Positions 35,815 to 44,042 of a stretch of 64,000 bases of DNA are shown here, piece by piece. This stretch comes from Terriglobia bacterium. GTDB lineage: Bacteria; Acidobacteriota; Terriglobia; Versatilivoradales; Versatilivoraceae. Positions within the stretch are counted from its first letter, which is position 1; each line of letters starts with the position of its first letter. Location: NCBI GenBank assembly GCA_951813285.1, contig OX638355.1, forward strand, positions 4,111,136-4,175,135. Direction: 5' to 3'. The translations under genes and the position numbers were made by a program. The notes beneath the pieces were generated by a model, which saw only the letters and a list, made by a program, of their open reading frames with translations, did not search any database and was not told where the DNA came from.

Positions 35815-37533
35815 TCAGAGCGCCTCCAACTCCGCTTCCACCCTCTCCATCAGGGGTTTCAGGGTGGTGGGTCCGAAGTCGAAGGAGGCCCCCGCCCGGC
35901 GGAAGAGCTCCGGCAGCGGACGGCTTCCGCCCAACTGCAGCGCCGCCCAGTAGTCGTTGACAGCTCCCCCGAAGTCCTTCTTGGAGTTCAACCACACCTG
36001 CAAGGCCCCCAGTTGAGCGATGGCGTATTCGATGTAGTAGAAGGGCAGCTCGAAGATATGGAGTTGGCGGTGCCAGCCGCAGCGCAGGGCATCCTCGAAT
36101 CCCGACCAGTCTTCAATTCCACCGAAACGCTCGTTCAACGCCACCCATTGGTCTCGCCGTTGAGCCGGGCTGTGTCCGGGATGGGTGTAAATCCAGTGCT
36201 GAAACGCGTCCACCTGGGCGATCCAGGCAAGAATGTCCACAATTCCCTCCAGATGCTGTCTCCGCGAACGCTTGAAGTCTTCCTCCCGGCCGTAGAACAC
36301 CTCCAGGTGCTCTCCACCCAGCAGTTCCATGCTCATTGAGGCCACTTCGGCGAATTCAATCGGCCCGTGGCGATAGTCGCCCAAAGCCTCCTCCTGGGTA
36401 GCGAACACGTGAAAGGCGTGCCCTGCCTCGTGCAGCAGCGTCCGGACGTCGCCGTCGACACCCACCGCGTTCATGAAGACAAAGGGAAGGCGGGCTTCAT
36501 CCAGGGTGGACTGGTAGCCTCCGGGGGCCTTGCCCTTGCGGCTGTCCAGGTTGAGCAGTCCATGGCTGCGCATCGTCTCCAGGAATCCGCCAAAGCGAGC
36601 GTCCACGCGGCCGGTGATTTCCACGCAGCCATCCACCAACTCTCCGGTTTGGACGAAGGGCCGAAGCGGCGGCCGGCCTCGGGGATCGACGCTCAAGTCC
36701 CAGGGACGTAGGGATTCCAAACCCATCTCCGCGGCTCTCAACCGCTGGAGCTTGCGCGCCAGCGGCACGACCACCGATTCGACTCCCTGATGAAACCGAT
36801 AGCAGTCCTCCGGGCCGTAGTCGAATCGCTCCAGGCGGCGGAACATGTAGTCCCGATAGGAATCGAAACCCGCGTTGGCGGCAATCGACGATCGGATTCC
36901 CAGCAGGTCTTCAAAGAGCTCCTCCAGGCGCTCCCGCTCCTTCAGACGGCGTTCGACAACCGCCTTCCAGGCCGCTTCCCGCCGGCTCCGCTCCGGATAC
37001 TCCAGATAGCGCTTCATCTGCTGAAGGGTCTGATCCTTACCCTCGAAGGACACCGTCAGGGATCCAATCAGCTTCTGATAGCGCTGGGTTCCCTTGGACT
37101 CCCGGGTCTCCAATGCGATATTGGCCTGGCGGAACAGATCCACGTCATTCTGGAGCCTGCGGTCCAGCACGGAATATCGCCGGGAGGGGAGCTCTCCCCT
37201 GGCCGGGGAGTCCAGGAAACAGCGCTTGAGGCGATCCTCGGCGGCCTTGAGGTTCTCTGCAATCTCCTCCAGAAAGTGAAAGTAGGCCTTTTCGATCTCC
37301 GGATTCTCGGTGTCACAGGTCATGCGGATGTAGCGAAGCGCGCCCTCTTCCCCCACGGCATCGCTCAACTCGCTCCAGTCCAGCAGCCACTGTTCCAGCC
37401 TTTCGACGGAATCCAGCTCCCGCTCTTCAAGGGCACGGAAAAACGGTTCCAGGCGGCTCCATCGCTCGTAATCGAGGGTGTCGGGGAGGTAGCGGCGCCG
37501 AAAGCGGTGAGGCAGTTGGGTCAGGCGATCCAT
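35815..37533 (-). CDS. M3 family oligoendopeptidase (PepF type)
   Basis: A 572-residue zinc metallopeptidase without a signal peptide. The active-site helix HEAGHAFHVFATQ holds the H-E-x-x-H motif, and the downstream glutamate is in EFAEVASMSMELLG. The N-terminal helical half (~1-300) and the GGYQSTLDEARLPFVFMN stretch before the zinc site are typical of the M3B oligoendopeptidase F group, and the length fits. It degrades short peptides in the cytoplasm. The start ATG at 37533 was preferred over an upstream one at 37599. It is transcribed alone, with repeats on its 3' side. Confidence 0.9.
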   Translation of the reverse strand: MDRLTQLPHRFRRRYLPDTLDYERWSRLEPFFRALEERELDSVERLEQWLLDWSELSDAVGEEGALRYIRMTCDTENPEIEKAYFHFLEEIAENLKAAEDRLKRCFLDSPARGELPSRRYSVLDRRLQNDVDLFRQANIALETRESKGTQRYQKLIGSLTVSFEGKDQTLQQMKRYLEYPERSRREAAWKAVVERRLKERERLEELFEDLLGIRSSIAANAGFDSYRDYMFRRLERFDYGPEDCYRFHQGVESVVVPLARKLQRLRAAEMGLESLRPWDLSVDPRGRPPLRPFVQTGELVDGCVEITGRVDARFGGFLETMRSHGLLNLDSRKGKAPGGYQSTLDEARLPFVFMNAVGVDGDVRTLLHEAGHAFHVFATQEEALGDYRHGPIEFAEVASMSMELLGGEHLEVFYGREEDFKRSRRQHLEGIVDILAWIAQVDAFQHWIYTHPGHSPAQRRDQWVALNERFGGIEDWSGFEDALRCGWHRQLHIFELPFYYIEYAIAQLGALQVWLNSKKDFGGAVNDYWAALQLGGSRPLPELFRRAGASFDFGPTTLKPLMERVEAELEAL

Positions 37534-37744
37534 GGAGTGCACCGGTCCTTCCGAACCTGTCGTTCGGATCCATTTGAAACCGCCAAAGGTTAACCCCAAA
37601 AACCGGTCAAGTACAGAGCGATTGTCCTCCCCTTAGTACCCATGACGGTGAGCAAACCGCAAGGCAGCAGTTGGGGGACGCCGGAAGAGGTGCTTCGGGC
37701 CGTCGAGACCCTCGAAAAGCGCAAAACCGAGCCGCTAGGCTCCC

Positions 37745-38734
37745 TCAGAGGCAGAGCCTCTTTTCTTGTGGGGCACAAATGGGAGCAGGGGCGTCCCACT
37801 GTGGCGAACCCGACCAGAGTCGGTAAACGGGGCGGCTACGGTTTCCCGGCACGTCCGATTTACCTACAACGATCATCTCATGGGTGGCTTGGACAATGCG
37901 TGCGCGAAAGACGAGGTCGGTGCGGATGGGCCGAATCGAGCGCTCGACAAGCGAGGCATCCACGCCCGAAATCTTATTGGCGGACTTAGCAAGGAGTTGC
38001 TGCATTTGTCTCGTGAGGTACAACGCCGTGTAGAGAACGACTACGTGTGCGTACGACAGGCATCCGAAGTACACCGAATTGACCAAGCGGTATTTCATCT
38101 TCCTGCCTTTGTCGAAGTCCTCAGGATTGACACCAACCGCAACCACGGGGAACAGTTCGTTGGTGTGGGCGCCCTCGTAGACGGCTACGAGCCGCAACGC
38201 GTCTTCGACGGTGTAACTGACGGAGTTGATCTGAAGAACCTTGGCGTCTAGCCAAGCATCCAATGGAACGGGGCGAGCCATGAGATCGAACGGGCTGTGA
38301 ATCATGCACCACCCGTTTTCGAGGAAGTCGATGCCGTACAGCCTTCCGATCTCGATTTCGTGCTTGGTTTCAGGAACAATGACTGTCCTTTTCTTTCCGT
38401 TTGAGTAGGACAAAACCATTTCTCGGCGTTCCGAGAGCCACGACATCGTTGCGCGGCGGTATCGACCCTTTTGGCCGCCGAGGGGATGGAAGGTCGGGCT
38501 AGCGATGGTCTTCTTGAGTAAGGCCCCGTCACTGTCAAGGCAGAGCTTCCTCAGGGGAACTGAGAGCTGTCGGACGACGGCCTGGAGCACGCGCCAGCCC
38601 CCATCGGTGTCGAACAGCGACTTCTTGGTAAGCAAACCTTCCGCAGCTGAGCCGAGGTCCATAACGGAGTGGAGAAGAGGCTCCACGGCCATCGAGTGCA
38701 CATTGGGATGCAACTGCCAAGATGGGTCAGACAC
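37745..38734 (-). CDS. Unknown 329-residue protein next to higBA
   Basis: I do not recognise a family. The N-terminal ~130 residues are mixed, with a VLSYSNGKKRTVIVPETKHE beta-hairpin-like stretch. The centre has MIHSPFDLMARPVPLDAWLD and a helical block around EDALRLVAVYEGAHTN. The last third is helical, with one hydrophobic stretch (YAHVVVLYTALYLT) that may be a buried helix or a membrane segment. Composition and codon use differ from the core genes (lower GC), as in the higBA genes next door. It probably belongs to the same accessory segment. Its last codons (AGGCTCTGCCTC) form a perfect 6-bp hairpin on DNA level at 37747-37761, followed on the plus strand by T-rich sequence. Confidence 0.6.
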   Translation of the reverse strand: MSDPSWQLHPNVHSMAVEPLLHSVMDLGSAAEGLLTKKSLFDTDGGWRVLQAVVRQLSVPLRKLCLDSDGALLKKTIASPTFHPLGGQKGRYRRATMSWLSERREMVLSYSNGKKRTVIVPETKHEIEIGRLYGIDFLENGWCMIHSPFDLMARPVPLDAWLDAKVLQINSVSYTVEDALRLVAVYEGAHTNELFPVVAVGVNPEDFDKGRKMKYRLVNSVYFGCLSYAHVVVLYTALYLTRQMQQLLAKSANKISGVDASLVERSIRPIRTDLVFRARIVQATHEMIVVGKSDVPGNRSRPVYRLWSGSPQWDAPAPICAPQEKRLCL

Positions 38735-38930
38735 ATTACCTCTTTTCGTCGTGTTCTCCGTGGGTGCGGCTGCCGGTCCGAAGTCGGCAGTTTACGGCGC
38801 AAGAGCCACCTTACCGTTCGCTTGCAGTGCCGTGTCGCGCGGGCGACTCACGCGTTCTCGTCCTTCGTCAGCAGAACGTCGACCTCACGAATTTCATTCC
38901 AGGACAAGCGCATGGCCCAATGCTGACTAC
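38735..38930. other. Divergent intergenic region upstream of higBA
   Basis: It lies between the unknown minus-strand gene and the higBA operator. The plus-strand frame open from 38505 runs through this region and into higB, but it has no SD and is antisense to the unknown gene, so I do not count it as coding. Nothing else seen. Confidence 0.4.
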
Positions 38931-38953
38931 AGTGTACCATTTAATGGTACACT
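38931..38953. promoter_or_regulatory. Perfect 23-bp palindromic operator of higBA
   Basis: Two 11-base arms (AGTGTACCATT and its exact reverse complement) flank a single central T. The palindrome covers a -10-like TTTAAT (38940-38945) and ends 7 bases before the higB start. This is the place where a HigA-type antitoxin would bind to repress its own operon. Confidence 0.8.
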
Positions 38954-38960
38954 TCCTTGC

Positions 38961-39239
38961 ATGATCAAAGGGTTCGCTTCCAAGGTCCTTAGGAAAGCAT
39001 TTGAAGATGGAGACTACCGGCGGATCAACCCTCAATGGAGGGCCCGGGTTGAACTTCTTCTGGACGCATTGGATGCAGCAGAGAAAGTAGAAGATTTGAA
39101 CCTCCTGACCCTCGGCACCCATCCGTTAAAGGGCAACCGAAAAGGTGAGTGGGGAATGACTGTGACGAAGAACTGGAGGATTACCTTCAGATTCGAGGCG
39201 GGAGATGCCGTCGAGGTAGACCTAGAGGATTATCACTAG
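38961..39239 (+). CDS. higB: HigB-type toxin of a type II toxin-antitoxin system
   Basis: A 92-residue RelE-superfamily toxin of the HigB / host-inhibition-of-growth type. It opens with MIKGFASKVLRKAFEDG and carries the GTHPLKGNRKGEWGM block and the ending NWRITFRFEAGDAVEVDLEDYH, which is the family signature. These toxins cut mRNA on the ribosome. The start ATG at 38961 follows directly after the palindromic operator, leaving almost no leader. The antitoxin gene follows after 14 bases; toxin-first order is the rule for higBA. A longer frame upstream (from 38505) is not supported. Confidence 0.92.
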   Translation: MIKGFASKVLRKAFEDGDYRRINPQWRARVELLLDALDAAEKVEDLNLLTLGTHPLKGNRKGEWGMTVTKNWRITFRFEAGDAVEVDLEDYH

Positions 39240-39253
39240 AACGGGGGTGGGAC

Positions 39254-39553
39254 ATGGCTAGAAATCTGGAGAGGCGACCGACACATCCAGGCACCTTGCT
39301 ACGGGGCGAGATCGAGGCTCGGAAACTCAATCAGGGGCAGGTGGCAGATCTTGTCGGTGTCGGGCGCAGGACTATTAACGAGATTTGCCAAGGACGAAGA
39401 TCGATGACCGCTGACATGGCGCACAGGATCGGGAAGCTCTTCGGCAACGGTCCGACACTCTGGATTAACATGCAGAAGGCGATTGACATATGGGACGCTG
39501 AGCGCGAGCACTCGACTGACTACGCCAAGATTCAGACCTTAGAGATAGCTTGA
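39254..39553 (+). CDS. higA: HigA-type antitoxin (XRE-family)
   Basis: A 99-residue helix-turn-helix antitoxin. RPTHPGTLLRGEIEARKLNQGQVADLVGVGRRTINEICQGRR is the typical HigA/VapI N-terminus, given here only as the order of its parts: the H-P-G-x-x-L motif, then the helix-turn-helix (Q-x-x-V-A-D-L-V-G-V, R-x-x-I-N-E-I). FGNGPTLWINMQKAIDIWD is the shared C-terminal helix. It neutralises HigB and, with the toxin, should bind the palindrome at 38931-38953 to repress transcription. It is translated from an ATG behind a G-rich SD 14 bases after higB. Confidence 0.92.
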   Translation: MARNLERRPTHPGTLLRGEIEARKLNQGQVADLVGVGRRTINEICQGRRSMTADMAHRIGKLFGNGPTLWINMQKAIDIWDAEREHSTDYAKIQTLEIA

Positions 39554-39909
39554 TAAAGGCTTCCATTTTTTGTTCACCGGCGCGGATCGACGCTTTCCTG
39601 TTTACACCGACCTCGTCGCCCGCGCCGCTAAACAGAAAATGCTCTTTCTTATGTTACAGGGTCGGAGCAGGGCAATCTTGTGCTCAAACAGGGACCGAAT
39701 GAGCACAAATTCAAGCTCCCGGAAGCCGGGCCATCGACTGCTCTGACGATTGAACAGTTCCCCGGTCCGGCGGAGTTCCTCGTCCCCGGAGGCTGGCGGC
39801 AGCGTTGAGAACGCTCAGGCCATGAGTGTTAGGCGCCAGATCGGCATTTCGTGGTATCGTCACTGAACCGGGATCTCCGCCCGCAGGCTTCAGAAAATCG
39901 AGGGACAGG
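39554..39909. other. Intergenic region without recognisable features
   Basis: The 356 bases between higA and rpiB contain no gene I can support and no copy of the dispersed repeats. It probably marks the right border of the higBA accessory segment. Confidence 0.4.
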
Positions 39910-40359
39910 ATGCGAATTGCCATGGGTGCCGACCACGCCGGATTCGGTCTCAAGGAACTGATCAAACGGTTCGTCCAGGATCAGGGCCATGAGGTGCGGG
40001 ACTGCGGCACCCATGATGAGGCTCCGGTGGACTACCCCGACTACGCCGAGAAAGTCGGCCTGGTCCTGAAACAGGCGCAGGGTGACCGCGGGATCGTCAT
40101 CTGCGGCAGTGGCGTCGGCGCCTCGGTGGCCGCCAACAAACTCCCCGGCATTCGCGCCGGGGTCTGCCACGACACCTATTCGGCCCGCCAGGGAGTCGAG
40201 CATGACGACATGAACGTCCTGGTCCTGGGGGCTCGCATTGTGGGCATCGAGCTGGCTCGAGAAGTGGTCCTGTCTTTCCTGGGGGCCAGGTTCACGGGCG
40301 AGGAGCGCCACCGCCGGCGCCTGGGAAAGGTCGAGGCCCTGGAAACCCGCTACCGCTGA
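39910..40359 (+). CDS. rpiB: Ribose-5-phosphate isomerase B
   Basis: A 149-residue enzyme of the RpiB/LacA/LacB family that interconverts ribose 5-phosphate and ribulose 5-phosphate in the cytoplasm. It begins MRIAMGADHAGFGLKE, the standard RpiB opening. The active-site block CGSGVGASVAANKLPGIRAG follows (in RpiB the catalytic residue can be Cys or Ser/Thr). HDTYSARQGVEHDDMNVLVLGARI is the usual block of the family. The start at 39910 follows GAGGGACAGG. It is 55 bases upstream of pgi, so the two probably form a sugar-phosphate operon. Confidence 0.94.
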   Translation: MRIAMGADHAGFGLKELIKRFVQDQGHEVRDCGTHDEAPVDYPDYAEKVGLVLKQAQGDRGIVICGSGVGASVAANKLPGIRAGVCHDTYSARQGVEHDDMNVLVLGARIVGIELAREVVLSFLGARFTGEERHRRRLGKVEALETRYR

Positions 40360-40414
40360 CCACTGACCACTCATTGGGAATCCCCGTGTCCCCCTGGGCG
40401 GCGCCAGTACAACA

Positions 40415-42154
40415 ATGCGTGCCTCTCCGTTGAATCCTCAAACCTATTCCCTGGACCCGAAGCTGGCCCATGCTGTGTCGGCCACGCTCGGGGATTGGGC
40501 CCGGGAGGACAAAACGGCTCGCCTGTGGTCCGGAGATGCCTCGCTCTGGACGGGCTCCGAGGAGGGAAGCTGGCTCGCCTGGCTTTCGCTGACGGACGAC
40601 CCCGGCCCCAGTCCGCAACTGGGGCAGCTCGTCCAGGAGATTCGCCGGGAGGGATTGACCCATCTGCTGCTGCTAGGAATGGGAGGCTCCAGCCTCTTTC
40701 CCGAAGTTCTGGCCGCAACCCTCGGCAGGCAGCCGGGATATCCGGAACTCCACGTCCTGGACTCTACCGACCCCGGCCAGATCCTGCGTTTCGAATCCCG
40801 GATCGACCTGTCCCGAACCCTCTTTATCGTTTCCAGCAAGTCCGGCAGCACCCTGGAACCCAACATCCTGAAAGAGCACTTCTTGGAGCGGGTCAAACAG
40901 GACCTGGGTGAATCCGAGGCCGGAGGGCGGTTTGTCGCCATCACCGACCCCGGTTCCAGGCTGCAGGAAATGGCCGAAAGGGAGGGTTTCCGCTCCATAT
41001 TTTTGGGGGAGCCAGGGGTTGGGGGCCGCTACTCGGCGCTGTCGAACTTCGGCAGAGTGCCGGCGGCCTTGATGGGGCTGGATGTGGCCGGGTTCATCCA
41101 TCGGGCCCGCTCCATGGTACAGGCCTGCAACCCCCACGTCCCCCCGGACAAGAATCCCGGCGTGGTCCTGGGGACCATTTTGGGCACCCTGGCCAAGGCA
41201 GGCAGGGACAAGCTCACTCTGATCGCCTCCCCGGAAATCTCGGGTATGGGCGCCTGGCTGGAACAGTTGCTGGCCGAGTCAACCGGAAAGGATGGAAAGG
41301 GCATCGTTCCCGTCGACGGCGAGGCGATGGGGCCGCCCGCGATCTACGGAGAGGACCGGCTCTTCCTCCACCTTCGTTTAGACTCCACCCGGGACCGGGA
41401 ACAGGAGCAAGCCATCGGGGAACTTGAGCACAGCGGACATCCTCTCATCCGAATCTCCATGGCCGACCGCTACGACATCAGCCAGGAGGTCTTTCGATGG
41501 GAGATGGCCACCGCAGTGGCCGGATCCATCCTGGAGATCAATCCGTTCGATCAGCCCGACGTCGAGGCCAGCAAGATTGTCACCCGAGACTTGACCCGAC
41601 AATACGAGAGAGTGGGCGCTTTTCCGCGGGAGAGCGCGTTTCTCAGCCAGGAGGGCGTTTCCCTGTTCGCCGACGAGGAAAACCGCCGCTTGCTGGCAAC
41701 GGCAGCAGGGCCGGACCCCACCGCGGCATCCATTCTCAAGGCTCACCTGGAGCGGCTGTCCCCCGGAGACTACTTCGCAATTCTGGCCTATCTCGAGATG
41801 AACCCCCTTCACCAGGAACTGCTCGAGAGGTTGAGGCTCAAGGTGCGGGACCGGTTCGGGGTAGCCACCTGCCTGGGGTTTGGCCCGCGCTTTCTGCACT
41901 CGACCGGCCAGGCCTACAAGGGCGGTCCCGACAGCGGAGTTTTTCTGCAGGTCACAGGCGAGGACAGGCCGGATTTGCCGGTGCCCGGGCGGAACTACAC
42001 GTTTGGAGTCGTAAAGGCCGCCCAGGCCAGGGGAGATTTTCAGGTGCTCAACCAACGAGGCCGCCGAGCCTTGAGGGTCCACTTGAGCGCCCCGGCGGAG
42101 AACGGATTGATGCAGCTCAACCGGACTCTGGAGGTGGGATGGGCATCCACCTGA
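40415..42154 (+). CDS. pgi: Glucose-6-phosphate isomerase of the transaldolase-Pgi fusion type, without transaldolase
   Basis: A 579-residue SIS-type isomerase. It corresponds to the C-terminal half of the bifunctional transaldolase/phosphoglucose isomerase family rather than to classical Pgi. Visible blocks are LLLLGMGGSSLFPEVL, LFIVSSKSGSTLEPN, GRYSALSNFGRVPAALMG, GSILEINPFDQPDVEASK and FGPRFLHSTGQAYKGGP. It would interconvert glucose 6-phosphate and fructose 6-phosphate. The transaldolase domain normally fused in front is absent, as the gene starts at an ATG after a 55-base gap from rpiB. A separate tal may exist elsewhere. About 1.9 kb of repeats follow the stop codon. Confidence 0.9.
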   Translation: MRASPLNPQTYSLDPKLAHAVSATLGDWAREDKTARLWSGDASLWTGSEEGSWLAWLSLTDDPGPSPQLGQLVQEIRREGLTHLLLLGMGGSSLFPEVLAATLGRQPGYPELHVLDSTDPGQILRFESRIDLSRTLFIVSSKSGSTLEPNILKEHFLERVKQDLGESEAGGRFVAITDPGSRLQEMAEREGFRSIFLGEPGVGGRYSALSNFGRVPAALMGLDVAGFIHRARSMVQACNPHVPPDKNPGVVLGTILGTLAKAGRDKLTLIASPEISGMGAWLEQLLAESTGKDGKGIVPVDGEAMGPPAIYGEDRLFLHLRLDSTRDREQEQAIGELEHSGHPLIRISMADRYDISQEVFRWEMATAVAGSILEINPFDQPDVEASKIVTRDLTRQYERVGAFPRESAFLSQEGVSLFADEENRRLLATAAGPDPTAASILKAHLERLSPGDYFAILAYLEMNPLHQELLERLRLKVRDRFGVATCLGFGPRFLHSTGQAYKGGPDSGVFLQVTGEDRPDLPVPGRNYTFGVVKAAQARGDFQVLNQRGRRALRVHLSAPAENGLMQLNRTLEVGWAST

Positions 42155-42920
42155 CTTGGTACAAACGAAAAAAGACAAAGAAAAAAGAGTAATCCACGAA
42201 GAGACACGAAGAACGACGAAGGGCCACTAAGGCGCTGAGGTTAACCGAGACGGGATGCCAAGGTCGCGAAGGGAAAGCCGATTTCTGATTGTTTCACTCT
42301 CGTATGATCCGCACGGCAGGGCGGGGGCCGGACTTGTCTGAGAATATGCTGCTTTAGCCGGCTTCCTTGAGAGCGGCGAAGCCGCGGCAGCACTTAGCCG
42401 TGGGCGTCAGCCCATGGGAAACATCGCCTATGGGTGTCGAGCCGCGTAGGCGGCGCCAGCAAATGCCGGTGAGCCCAAGTGAAGCACAAGCCGACGCAAG
42501 GATGAGCCTTTTGCAAAATTCGGCAGCGTGACCTTTGCCGGGGATGGCCACAAAAGGCACAAGAACACAAAAAGAGCAGAACGCTGAAAGCCTGCAAGAC
42601 GTTGACTCCCGAACCCGTCGCACAAGTTCCGCGCTATCTGCATACATCCGGTCAACGCGTCGCCATGGGGATCAACTTCGGATTGCCAAGACTCGAAATC
42701 ACGAAATCCGTTTTGTGACTTTTGTGCTTTTTGTGGTGCACTCCCCTTTTTCACCAGGTCGCACCCGACTATTGAAATAGGCAGAACATCACGATTGCCG
42801 GCAAAATGACCTGTCCCACTGCCAATATTGCAAGAGGCTCTCTCGCATGATCTGCACGGCAGGGCTGCGGCCCGGCAACCCGACACGCTCTCTTGAGGAG
42901 CAAGAGTGAATGGGAGAATG

Positions 42921-43080
42921 CCCACCCGGGAGCGCGGGCGCCTCGCCCGCATAGGACTTGGCACCATAGTAGCGAACCCTGCAATGGCCGGTTTGGTGCA
43001 CTGTTCGAGGGAATGCCCCTGGATCGCAGGCTGCTTGCACGAATAAGGTTGCGGGCGGGACGCCCGCGCTCCCGGGTGGG
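42921..43080 (+). mobile_element. MITE B copy 1, perfect 20-bp terminal inverted repeats
   Basis: The left end CCCACCCGGGAGCGCGGGCG (42921-42940) is the exact reverse complement of the right end (43061-43080). The 120 bases between are non-coding. A second, diverged copy lies in inverted orientation at 55461-55618, and the similarity runs on ~110 bases past the right end to about 43193. This shows a larger mobile or duplicated unit. Confidence 0.75.
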
Positions 43081-43265
43081 CTTCCTCCCATGACGTCGGG
43101 ATATCAAGGTCACGATATCGCAGATACATTCGGGCGCGGTTGGTCATTGAAGGGGGTCCATCCCTATTCGTGTCCATTCGTGGTTCGTCTTTAAAAAACG
43201 ATCGGCAGTTTCTTCCTCGTATGATCCGCCCCGTCGTCGGGGGCTGGGCTTGCCTGAAACAACCC

Positions 43266-43321
43266 TGTTTCACCCTCGGATGATCTGCCCGACAGGGCAG
43301 GGGCCTCGCTTGCCTGAAACA
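43266..43321 (+). repeat. REP C unit
   Basis: A 56-base palindromic unit with ends TGTTTCA / TGAAACA and an inner perfect hairpin CTGCCC-GACA-GGGCAG. It belongs to the same family as 43402-43464 and 43589-43646. Confidence 0.75.
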
Positions 43322-43401
43322 ACCTCTGGCTCCCAGGCCGCCTCAGACCGTGGAACCGATTGAAACCATGAGACTTGTCGGCAATTTTATTGAAACACAA
43401 T

Positions 43402-43464
43402 TTGTTTCACCCTCGAATGATCTGCCCCGTCGTGGGGGGCAGGGGCCTCGCTTGCCTGAAACAA
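43402..43464 (+). repeat. REP C unit
   Basis: A 63-base unit with ends TTGTTTCA / TGAAACAA and an inner hairpin CTGCCCC / GGGGCAG. Block B follows directly. Confidence 0.75.
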
Positions 43465-43588
43465 CCGAAAAAAGACAAAAGAAAAAGAGGAATCCACGAA
43501 GACACACGAAGGACGACGAAGGGCCACTAAGGCGCCGAGGTTAACCGCGACGGGATGCCAAGGTCGCGAAGGAATGGTCGATTTCTGA

Positions 43589-43646
43589 TTGTTTCACTCT
43601 CGTATGATCTGCACGGCAGGGCAGGGGCGCGGCTTGCCTGAAACAA
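43589..43646 (+). repeat. REP C unit
   Basis: A 58-base unit with ends TTGTTTCA / TGAAACAA. Block B segments stand on both sides, so B and C alternate as tandem modules here. Confidence 0.75.
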
Positions 43647-44042
43647 CAGAAAAAAGAGTTATCCACGAAGGGCCACTAAGGCATTGAGGTTGACCGCGAC
43701 GGGATGCCAGGGTCACGAATCGAGGGGTTATCTACGAAGGGCACGAAGTCATACCAAGGTAGCAGCGTTGCAGAGGCATGTTGATGCCGCTTCTCGCTCA
43801 AGTGAATCCACCTGCATTCGTGTGAATTCGTGTTCATTCGTGGTTCGCCTTTTTTGACGATTGGGTGTTTTTCCTCGAATGATCCGCCCGGCAGGGCGGG
43901 GGCAGAGCTGACCAGGACCCCCGTATTGCTCACCGGTTGGGGCATCGCGGCGGTTCCCAGGTCCCGGCAAAGAGGTTCACCCGCTGCGATGGGTTGATTT
44001 CCCCGTTGCTGGAGTGCAAGCTATTCATAGAGGTTGGTTCCC

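Larger units (their letters stand above)
42155..44030. repeat. 1.9-kb repeat-only region (blocks B, D, REP C, MITE B)
   Basis: No gene is supported. The region is a mosaic of dispersed repeats. Block B occurs at about 42180-42290, 43470-43585 and 43640-43720, each with TCCACGAAG, GGCCACTAAGGCG and CGACGGGATGCCA segments. REP C units are annotated separately. Block D lies at 42371-42420 (the GCCGTGGGCGTCAGCCCATGG type). MITE B is at 42921-43080. There are also a partial repeat A (42743-42763, TTTTTCACCAGGTCGCAC), a degenerate one at 43917-43940 (CGTATTGCTCACCGG), and several copies of a TTCGTGTCCATTCGTGG-type motif. The open frame of 281 residues on the minus strand consists only of repeats. 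Confidence 0.8.

Noticed and set aside
37642-37989. A 115-residue plus-strand frame beginning MTVSKPQGSSWGTPEEV
   Set aside because: Its first ~35 residues look protein-like, but it then overlaps the 3' end of the better-supported unknown gene on the other strand, and it contains a hairpin with a T-run. A gene remnant remains possible.
38505-38960. N-terminal extension of the higB frame
   Set aside because: It has no SD and is antisense to the unknown gene, and the palindromic operator lies inside it. HigB proteins start at the 38961 ATG.
42428-43273. A 281-residue minus-strand frame in the repeat region
   Set aside because: It runs through MITE B and repeat blocks that recur elsewhere in non-coding gaps, so it is repeat-derived.
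42155-44030. CRISPR-like array
   Set aside because: The repeats here are of unequal length and palindromic at their ends, are not separated by unique spacers of constant size, and recur singly elsewhere. No cas genes are in the window.
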